Below the pieces are notes generated by a model that was given only the letters and a program-made list of their open reading frames with translations, was not told the DNA's origin and made no database searches. This document shows, in pieces, positions 43,387 to 49,026 of a stretch of 49,026 bases of DNA (position 1 is its first letter; each line of letters opens with the position of its first letter). Location: assembly GCA_011525805.1 (NCBI GenBank), contig WYBR01000130.1, forward strand, positions 1 through 49,026, read 5' to 3'. Made by a program: the position numbers and the translations under genes. The DNA comes from Vicinamibacteraceae bacterium. Lineage in GTDB: Bacteria > Planctomycetota > Phycisphaerae > Phycisphaerales > UBA5793.

Positions 43387-44850
43387 TCACGGATTCACGA
43401 TCGTGAAGCCGGGAACCGGCGATGTCTCGACGTAACCCTCGTGGTACATGTCCATGAAGATCATCAACTCCTCCGCGCCGGCGCACTTGACCTTGTACCC
43501 GTCGAGGATGTGGCCGTCGGGCCCGCCGCCGAAACTGCCCGCGCGAGTGAACGAGGGCCTTGATCCGTCAGGGCATCGCAGGCGGTCGAGATAGGCCCGC
43601 TCGCCCGCCGGCATGGCGCAGCGGACCGGGTTCTCGCGCGAGCCGAGCGGCGCCGCGGCTTTGGCCGGCGCATCGAATCGCAGTTGATAGACGAGCATCT
43701 CCTTGGGCCAGAGGCGGATGCGCTGATGCTGTGCGTCAAAGTCGAAGATCGGCTGCTCCATCAGATACACGGCGCCGCCTGCCCCATCCTTCCGCCAGCC
43801 CACGCTCCGCAGCGGGTAGTTCACCGGCGTCGATGAGACGGTCGCGCCTTGGCGGTCGATGAAGAACAGCCGATCGCGCCCGCCCGTGATGAAGTTCGTG
43901 CCGTCGAAGGCGAGGCCGGTGATCCAGCGCTCACTCGTCTGGATTGATGACAGAACCTCGCCCGTCTCGGGATCGACCTCGCGGATCACGCCGCCCATGC
44001 CTTCGAGGACGTAGAGCCGGCCGTCGATGAACTCGATGCCCTTGGCGCCGTGGCTCCGGTTCTCCTTGTTCGCCTCCGTGATGATGGAGCGGGCCGTCTC
44101 GCCGGTGGCGGGGTCGATGACGTAGATGGGCTGACCCGCGGTCCAGCCGCCGGTCATGGCGTAGAGGCGCTGCCCGTCGGTGCAGATGTCCAACACTGAG
44201 CCGTCGAGAGGGAAGGTCCGCCGCATCTTGCCGGCGGCGTCGCACTCAAAGAGCGATCCCATGTGCGCGATCCACATCGCATCGCCGATGAAGGCGAACC
44301 CGGCGGGCACTTCTTCGCTCGGCGCCTTGAAGGATTCGATCGTCACGTTCGGCGCATCGCAGATCTGCGCCGGCCGCGGGTCGGGAATGTCCCACTCCTG
44401 CCCGGCCCTGTAGAGGTCGTAGCGGCGCAAGGCATCGGCCAGTTGCGCCTTGAACGGCTCGGGCAGCATGTAGCCGGAGAAGCGATGCACCTTCTCCTGA
44501 TGATCGCCGAGGGTGATCAGCGAGGGAAAGGCCGAGACGCTGAAGCGCGGCGGGACCTCCGGAGTTTCGTCGCGGTTGACCTTCACCCAGTGAAAGGCGC
44601 GGCTCATCTCGATGACGGACGAATCGGAGTAGGTGTCCTCCTCGAGTTTCCTGCACCAGTGGCAGGCGTTGAAGGTGAAGTAGGCAATGACGGGCCGGCC
44701 ATCGGCCTTCGAGAGTTGCATCGCCTCGTCGAGGTCGCGCCGCCAGCGGATGCCCTCCTGGACCGGCGGCTGTGCCGCCGCGGCCGCGGCGATGGCAAGC
44801 ATTGAGACGAACGCGATGGCGATGCGGAGCGAGAATCGATGGATGAACAT
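43387..44850 (-). CDS. Secreted thioredoxin-like protein with beta-propeller-like body
   Basis: The product is 487 residues. A signal peptide ends about AAAAAAQ (residue 27). Residues 35-135 form a thioredoxin-like domain with active pair C63 and C66 in NACHWCRKLEEDTYSD and the cis-Pro region SAFPSLI. From about 170 to 430 come repeated short beta units such as GFAFIGDAMWIAHMGSL, YVIDPATGETARSI and REVDPETGEVLSSI, as in NHL or PQQ-type propellers. It is probably a periplasmic thiol protein of unknown partner. The ATG at 44850 is preceded by GGGAGGACC; the longer frame runs into the promoter region. Confidence 0.8.
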   Translation of the reverse strand: MFIHRFSLRIAIAFVSMLAIAAAAAAQPPVQEGIRWRRDLDEAMQLSKADGRPVIAYFTFNACHWCRKLEEDTYSDSSVIEMSRAFHWVKVNRDETPEVPPRFSVSAFPSLITLGDHQEKVHRFSGYMLPEPFKAQLADALRRYDLYRAGQEWDIPDPRPAQICDAPNVTIESFKAPSEEVPAGFAFIGDAMWIAHMGSLFECDAAGKMRRTFPLDGSVLDICTDGQRLYAMTGGWTAGQPIYVIDPATGETARSIITEANKENRSHGAKGIEFIDGRLYVLEGMGGVIREVDPETGEVLSSIQTSERWITGLAFDGTNFITGGRDRLFFIDRQGATVSSTPVNYPLRSVGWRKDGAGGAVYLMEQPIFDFDAQHQRIRLWPKEMLVYQLRFDAPAKAAAPLGSRENPVRCAMPAGERAYLDRLRCPDGSRPSFTRAGSFGGGPDGHILDGYKVKCAGAEELMIFMDMYHEGYVETSPVPGFTIVNP

Positions 44851-44888
44851 GACGGTCCTCCCGATGCGATTCGTTGCTGATGGCGCGT

Positions 44889-44903
44889 CGGGATCATATC
44901 CCG
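44889..44903 (-). promoter_or_regulatory. TATGAT -10-like box inside a dyad
   Basis: Upstream of the thioredoxin-like gene the minus strand reads CGGGATATGATCCCG, a perfect 6-base dyad that contains TATGAT (44893-44898). No good -35 is visible at 16-18 bases. It may be a promoter with an overlapping operator. Confidence 0.35.
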
Positions 44904-44929
44904 TCGGCGCAAGGCCCATTCCGGACGTT

Positions 44930-46186
44930 TCACTCCACGAGCGGTGCGACGAGGCAGCGGTCCGGCTCACCCTCGGCGAGGGATTCGGCGAGGCCACTGG
45001 CCGCATCGAACGTCACAGGCATGGTGTGGAGGACGGCCCGCCCGGGCCGCAGTTCGAGCGAGTCAACGTTTATCCCGCTTCGCTCGATGCAGTGCAGGAG
45101 CGCCCCTGGATCGGGGCCGCCCGTCGTCGCGTCGGCGCGGATGTAGTGGCGGCGCAGCGCCGTCGTCCGGCTCGTCGCGGCGCGGCGGGGAGAGGCGTGC
45201 GCCTTCGGCGCCGCTTCCCGGCGCGGCGAAGCGAGCGCGAGCAGGTCGCTGATGACCGCCGACGCAGTGCAGCGCGGCCCCGCGCCGGGGCCTTGCAGGT
45301 GGATGCGGCCTGCGAGTTGAGCCTCGATCTCGAATGCGTTCCCGCAACCGGTGACGCTCGCGAGGCCGTGGGCAACCGGCACAAAGCACGGCCCGACGCA
45401 CAGGCGGACGGCGCCGTCGGTGTGGCGCTCCGCTTCGGCGATCAGTCGGATGACGCAGCGCTGCCGCCGCGCGCTGCGAACATCCTCCGCAGTAATCGTC
45501 GTGATCCCCTGAACCTTGACGGCGTCAGGATGAATCCAGCCCCAACCCGCGCGCTGCGCGAGGACGCAGAGTTTCTCCGCGCTGTCGCGGCCGGTGAGAT
45601 CGGCCGTCGGATCCGGCTCAGCATAACCGAGTCGTTGCGCCTCGCGCAGGGCCTCGTCAAGCGTGCAGCCGGCCGTCTCCATGCGCGTGAGGATGAAGTT
45701 GCACGTGCCGTTGACGATGCCGCGGATGGCGGTGATGCGGTCGCCGCGCAACTGGTCCAGTGCGGCGAGGATGGGCGTGCCGGCGCCGACGCTCGCTTCG
45801 CACAGCAGCCGCGCGCCGCAGCGTGCGGCGAGATCGTGCAGTGCTTGGCCGTGCCGCGCGATGATCGACTTATTCGCCGTCACGACGTGCACACCGCGGC
45901 GTACCGCGGCCTCGACGTGGCAGCGTGCCGGCTCGACGCCGCCGAGGAGCTCGATGATCGCGTCGGGTTGGGAATCGAGCAATTCCTCAATCGACCGGGT
46001 GAGCAGGGCGCGCCCGACCGGCCGCGGCCGATGCACGTCCCGCACGAGAACGCGCGTGAGGCGCACGTCTTCGCGCTCGAGGAGGCGGCGCGCGACCTCG
46101 GCGCCGACGTTGCCGCAGCCGAGAATCGCCACGCGCAGGGGATCGGCGGCGCGGGTTTCATGGCGCTCGTCAGGGAGCCGGATCAT
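44930..46186 (-). CDS. hom: Homoserine dehydrogenase
   Basis: The product is 418 residues, the usual size for the monofunctional enzyme. The NAD(P)-binding start is VAILGCGNVGAEVARRL. The catalytic domain has VVTANKSIIA (Lys), GIVNGTCNFILTRM, EADPTADLTGRDSAEKL-type text (here GYAEPDPTADLTGRDSAEKL) and GPGAGPRCTASAVISDL. It reduces aspartate semialdehyde to homoserine in Met and Thr synthesis. The C-terminal part from about 325 is divergent, with an Arg/Ala-rich linker before a short ACT-like remnant. The ATG overlaps the stop of the cystathionine synthase gene by 4 bases (ATGA). Confidence 0.95.
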   Translation of the reverse strand: MIRLPDERHETRAADPLRVAILGCGNVGAEVARRLLEREDVRLTRVLVRDVHRPRPVGRALLTRSIEELLDSQPDAIIELLGGVEPARCHVEAAVRRGVHVVTANKSIIARHGQALHDLAARCGARLLCEASVGAGTPILAALDQLRGDRITAIRGIVNGTCNFILTRMETAGCTLDEALREAQRLGYAEPDPTADLTGRDSAEKLCVLAQRAGWGWIHPDAVKVQGITTITAEDVRSARRQRCVIRLIAEAERHTDGAVRLCVGPCFVPVAHGLASVTGCGNAFEIEAQLAGRIHLQGPGAGPRCTASAVISDLLALASPRREAAPKAHASPRRAATSRTTALRRHYIRADATTGGPDPGALLHCIERSGINVDSLELRPGRAVLHTMPVTFDAASGLAESLAEGEPDRCLVAPLVE

Positions 46187-47367
46187 GCCCGCACCTCCCG
46201 GCCGCGCAGCGCTGCCGCCGCGGACCGCTCCAGCGCCGCGTCGAGGTCTTCAATGAGATCGCGCACATCTTCGATGCCGACGGAGAGGCGCACCAGCCCG
46301 TCGCCGATGCCGATTCGCTGGCGCTCGGCAGGCTCGACGGCGGCGTGCGTCATCGTCGCAGGGTGGCACAGGAGCGACTTGACTCCGCCGAGGCTCTCCG
46401 CCAGCGGCCAGAGGCGCAGTTGCCCGATGAGCGAGCGGATGCGCTCGACGCCGCCCTCGAACTCGACGCTGACGATGGCGCCAAAGCCCGCGGCCTGCCG
46501 CTTCGCGAGATCGTGCTGCGGATGGCTGGGCAGCCCCGGATAGATCACGCGCGTGACGGCGGGATGCGCGGCAAGGTGCTCGGCGAGTCGCTGCGCGTTG
46601 GCGGCGTGCCTTTCGACTCGAAGCGAAAGCGTCTTGATGCCGCGCAGGAGGAGGAAGCAGTCCTGCGGCCCGGGGACCGCCCCGGTCGCGTTCTGCACGA
46701 ACTTGAGATCGGCGTAGAGATCATCGTCGCTGGTGATGAGCGCCCCGCCGAGCACGTCGCAGTGCCCGCCGATGTACTTGGTCGTCGAGTGCAGGACGAT
46801 GTCGGCGCCCAGCGCCAGCGGCTGCTGGTGCACCGGCGTGGCGAAGGTGTTGTCCACGACGCTGCGCACGCCGCGCTGCCGCGCGATGGCGCAGCACGCC
46901 TCGATGTCGGTGAGGCGCAGCAGGGGGTTGGAGGGCGTTTCCAGCCAGAGGAGTCTCGTCGCTCCGGTGATCGCCCGCGCAACGTTGCGGACGTCCGTCG
47001 TGTCGATGAGGGAGAACTTCACGCCGAAGCGCGCGAAGATCTTCGTGAAGATGCGATAGCACCCGCCGTAGAGGTCCTGCGAGGCGACGACGTGGTCGCC
47101 GGCGCTGAGCGTCTGCAGGAGGGCGTTGACGGCGGCGAGTCCGCTGGCGAACGCCAGGCCGTGCCCTCCGCCTTCGAGCGCGGCGAGGCTGGCTTCGAGG
47201 GCGGCGCGCCCGGGGTTGCCCGTGCGCGAGTAGCACCAGTCGGGTTGGCCGCCCAGTTCGTTCTGGGCGTAGGTGGTGGTCTGATAGATCGGCGTGACGA
47301 CCGCCCCGGTCAGGGCGTCGTTGGGCTGGCCGGCGTGGATCGCCAGCGTATCAAAGCGGTAGGACAT
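46183..47367 (-). CDS. metB: Cystathionine gamma-synthase / PLP-dependent trans-sulfuration enzyme
   Basis: The product is 394 residues, the usual Cys/Met-metabolism PLP enzyme size. Markers are YSRTGNPGRAALE, FASGLAAVNALL, ETPSNPLL, VVDNTFATP and PLP-binding K197 in LHSTTKYIGGH. It joins O-acylhomoserine with cysteine, or acts as a cystathionine lyase; the family does not split cleanly by motif, and coupling to hom favours the synthetic direction. The ATG at 47367 follows GGGGAACCG; an earlier ATG at 47382 is possible. Upstream lies a possible leader peptide and attenuator region. Confidence 0.88.
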   Translation of the reverse strand: MSYRFDTLAIHAGQPNDALTGAVVTPIYQTTTYAQNELGGQPDWCYSRTGNPGRAALEASLAALEGGGHGLAFASGLAAVNALLQTLSAGDHVVASQDLYGGCYRIFTKIFARFGVKFSLIDTTDVRNVARAITGATRLLWLETPSNPLLRLTDIEACCAIARQRGVRSVVDNTFATPVHQQPLALGADIVLHSTTKYIGGHCDVLGGALITSDDDLYADLKFVQNATGAVPGPQDCFLLLRGIKTLSLRVERHAANAQRLAEHLAAHPAVTRVIYPGLPSHPQHDLAKRQAAGFGAIVSVEFEGGVERIRSLIGQLRLWPLAESLGGVKSLLCHPATMTHAAVEPAERQRIGIGDGLVRLSVGIEDVRDLIEDLDAALERSAAAALRGREVRA

Positions 47368-47474
47368 GATTCGGTTCCCCATGATTCGAGTGTGCGGGAG
47401 GCGGAAAGCACAACGCGGTCCGGAGAGGCCCGGACGGGGAAGTCGAATCATGCGGCGGCGGGGGCAGTCGATTC
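47365..47474 (-). promoter_or_regulatory. Possible attenuator or structured 5' region of metB-hom
   Basis: Between the leader ORF stop and the metB start several segments are mutually complementary. The 10-base CATGATTCGA (plus 47443-47452) can pair with TCGAATCATG at 47380-47389, or over 9 bases with CGAATCATG at 47365-47373, which includes the metB start codon. A GTCCGG/CCGGAC stem lies at 47418-47435. GAATCGAC at 47467-47474 can pair with codons 2-4 of the leader (47564-47571). This looks like switching structure; no known SAM riboswitch core was recognised. Confidence 0.45.
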
Positions 47475-47574
47475 AGCAGACCGCGACGCCCAACCAGCCG
47501 CAGGAGACAACTCCCGCGCCCGGGCTGGGCATGGACATCATCATGTCCGTCGCGATGTGAAGCGAATCGACCAT
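47473..47574 (-). CDS. Met/Cys-rich leader peptide candidate upstream of metB-hom
   Basis: An ORF of 33 codons starts with ATG at 47574. Codons 11-15 read MMMSM, and Cys occurs at 25 and at the last position 33 (SCGWLGVAVC at the end). A peptide rich in the pathway product, placed before the biosynthesis genes, fits a ribosome-mediated attenuation leader. There is no ribosome site; the promoter just upstream would start the transcript within about 3 bases of the ATG, so translation would be leaderless. It is too short for ordinary gene calls, and its reality is inference. Confidence 0.5.
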   Translation of the reverse strand: MVDSLHIATDMMMSMPSPGAGVVSCGWLGVAVC

Positions 47575-47582
47575 CGGGGGCG

Positions 47583-47610
47583 AGGATAGCACGAGTTCGC
47601 GGGGCGTCAA
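47583..47610 (-). promoter_or_regulatory. Promoter of the metB-hom transcript
   Basis: On the minus strand TTGACG (plus 47605-47610) and TATCCT (plus 47583-47588) are spaced by 16 bases, and TG-C before TATCCT makes an extended -10. The expected start lies at about 47577-47574, at the ATG of the leader ORF. Confidence 0.65.
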
Positions 47611-47773
47611 GTCGTCCGCGACGGTCGATCGACAGACTGCGGCGGAGCGTCTCCTCCACCCGGCCCTCTCCGGCGGTCTTCTCCAATCACGCGGCTCCGT
47701 GCGGCTACACTTGCCCGGAGCCCGCGAGCGCGGGATTCATCGCAGGGCGCTGCGACGGCACGAGGAGATCACG

Positions 47774-48493
47774 ATGGCGCAGGGCACGGCCAAGGGCACC
47801 AAGGGCGAGAAGCCCCGCATCTACGACGAAGAGGTCGGCCTGCTCATGCAGGCGGACGAACTCTCGCACCGCATCGTCCTTCTTCCCTGCGGCGACCCGC
47901 GACAGGCCACGCCCGGCCGCCACCGCATCCGCATCCAGTGGGGCCAACACCTCCTCGCCGACCTCCTCGCCTTCAAGTACCGCACCCTCGTGTGCGGCGT
48001 GAACGCGAAGGACAACTCGCAGGGCATCATCTCTCAACTCGCGCGCCTCCTGCCTGGCTGCCAGTGGAACGAGAAGTCCATCACCCACCACGCCCAGGCC
48101 TTCGCCCGCTCGCTCGAAGATGACGAGGTGCTGGTGATGAAGTACGACTTCGACGCCGTCGAAGTCTTTGCCCTTCTGCGCCCCCCGGCGGCGGATCACT
48201 TCACCCTCAAGATGCTCGAGCGCGGATTCGTGAAGGTGGCGGAGATGCTCGAAAGTCGCCGCGACCGCATGCCCTGCGCCTCGGTGAGTTTCCTCGGCGC
48301 CAAGTCCAACCGGCTCGTCGGCTCAGACGGCCGCGAGCCGAGTTTCGAGCGCGTCTTGCGGATCATGTTCGAGTCGGGCTATCGCGGCGACGTCTATCCG
48401 TCGCTGGGAATGTGGGAGTGCGCCCCCACGGGCGTCTTCGCCGCCTACCCCTTCCCCGAAGGCATCGACCGCATGCGCAGCGGCGGATTCTGA
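47774..48493 (+). CDS. Protein of unknown function
   Basis: The product is 239 residues; I do not recognise the family. After a Lys/Gly-rich N-terminus it has a soluble, compact composition with RIVLLPCGDPRQATPGRHR, KYRTLVCGVNAKDNSQG, SFLGAKSNRLVGSDGREPSFERVL and GMWECAPTGVFAAYPFPEGID. No signal, membrane segment or known catalytic motif is evident; four Cys are scattered. The ATG at 47774 has GAGGAG at 47762-47767; the longer frame from 47699 lacks such a site. It is transcribed away from metB-hom, alone, with the next gene on the opposite strand. Confidence 0.75.
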   Translation: MAQGTAKGTKGEKPRIYDEEVGLLMQADELSHRIVLLPCGDPRQATPGRHRIRIQWGQHLLADLLAFKYRTLVCGVNAKDNSQGIISQLARLLPGCQWNEKSITHHAQAFARSLEDDEVLVMKYDFDAVEVFALLRPPAADHFTLKMLERGFVKVAEMLESRRDRMPCASVSFLGAKSNRLVGSDGREPSFERVLRIMFESGYRGDVYPSLGMWECAPTGVFAAYPFPEGIDRMRSGGF

Positions 48494-48562
48494 CGCCGCG
48501 CGATCGCCAGTTGTGCGCCGCGTGTCGGGTGCGTTGAGGCATTGCAAAATGCACCGTCTTCG

Positions 48563-49026
48563 CTACTCAAAGGTCCACGTCACGGTGTGGCTGATCTCGC
48601 ATTCGAACGGTGCGATGGCCTGCATGCGAATCGTGCGGCCGCGGGCGATGAGGGGGACGTTGACGGTGATCGTCGCGACTCCATTCACGTCGGCGCGAAC
48701 GGCGGGGAGGGCGATGGGGTCGCGGATCAGCAGCGTCCCGCCGGGGCAGGCGGCTCGAACCTTCTGCGCGCCTTCCTGCGTGCCCCAGACGAGATGCACG
48801 CGCTGATTCGGCGCAAGGCCGGTGATCGTGATGGTGTTCTGCGTCCCAGCGCGCCCCGGCACGGGATCGGACATCTCGAAGAGGTACGGTGTAACAAGGA
48901 AGCCGCGCTCGCGGCCGTCCGTGTACTCGCCGAAGACGGCCATCTGGCCGGCGTCGTTGATGTCCTTGGCGCTGACCAGGCGCAGGTCCGCGTGGCGGGG
49001 AATCCAGTCGTTGAGATCGAACAGCA
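48563..49026 (-). CDS. C-terminus of a secreted HAF-repeat protein (partial)
   Basis: The frame is open to the window edge, so the start is missing. The visible 154 residues begin LFDLNDWIPRHADLRLVSAK, then DINDAGQMAVFGEYTDGRERGFLVTP, which matches the extracellular HAF/'INDxGQ' repeat style. A C-terminal beta domain follows (ITGLAPNQRVHLVWGTQEG, RAACPGGTL, ITVNVPL) and ends SHTVTWTFE. Such proteins are usually exported; function is unknown. The C-terminal domain is similar in style to the Gly/Cys-rich ends of the two heme-protein paralogues in this window. Confidence 0.7.
   Translation of the reverse strand, partial: LFDLNDWIPRHADLRLVSAKDINDAGQMAVFGEYTDGRERGFLVTPYLFEMSDPVPGRAGTQNTITITGLAPNQRVHLVWGTQEGAQKVRAACPGGTLLIRDPIALPAVRADVNGVATITVNVPLIARGRTIRMQAIAPFECEISHTVTWTFE

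Noticed and set aside
47365-47700. SAM-I or SAM-II riboswitch upstream of metB
   Set aside because: None of the conserved core sequences of these riboswitches was found; only the leader ORF and local pairings are visible.

Overview
The window is GC-rich, gene-dense bacterial DNA. It looks like a planctomycete, most probably class Phycisphaerae. I infer this from the planctomycete-style type II secretion (T2SS) genes, a short Zn-ribbon protein ending in C-x2-C-YDLRG...C-P-E-C-G, secreted proteins with a recurring Cys-rich C-terminal domain, and scattered short repeats of a kind common in such genomes. No rRNA, tRNA, transposase or CRISPR array was recognised.

Layout. 1-3241 (minus): a von Willebrand factor A (VWA) membrane protein cut by the window edge, and a tandem 6-pyruvoyl-tetrahydropterin synthase/QueD protein. 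3361-23282 (plus): a T2SS operon, gspF-G-H-I-J-K-L, a gspM/gspC-like fusion, then gspD and a lipoprotein. Most junctions overlap by a few bases. 23389-26167: ada on plus, converging with accD and a peroxiredoxin on minus. 26419-28720 (minus): two tandem single-heme secreted paralogues. 28870-40550 (minus): a cbb3-type respiratory locus (ccoG; then, after an intervening AlgI/AlgJ-like acyltransferase pair, a membrane protein, a diheme cytochrome c lipoprotein, ccoN, ccoO, a ccoS-like gene, a 47-residue membrane peptide, the copper ATPase ccoI, and a SafE/TauE-like protein). An Rrf2 regulator diverges at 40809. 41472-44850 (minus): a lipoprotein hydrolase, a Zn-ribbon membrane protein and a secreted thioredoxin-like protein. 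44930-47574 (minus): cystathionine gamma-synthase and homoserine dehydrogenase, preceded by a possible Met/Cys leader peptide. 47774-48493 (plus): an unrecognised protein. 48563-end (minus): the C-terminus of a HAF-repeat secreted protein.

The most striking object is gspD (11848-22626). It encodes about 3592 residues, roughly five times a usual secretin. Between a normal N0 domain and a normal C-terminal secretin domain I count about 37 consecutive N1-like ring-building repeats. One repeat (about 15000-15240) carries an in-frame insert made of genome-type repeat DNA. Other points of interest are the GspM/GspC fusion, a cbb3 oxidase locus without an obvious ccoP, and a leaderless Met-rich leader ORF with mutually exclusive pairings upstream of metB-hom.

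All calls come from reading the sequence and translations by eye. No database search or structure prediction was run.
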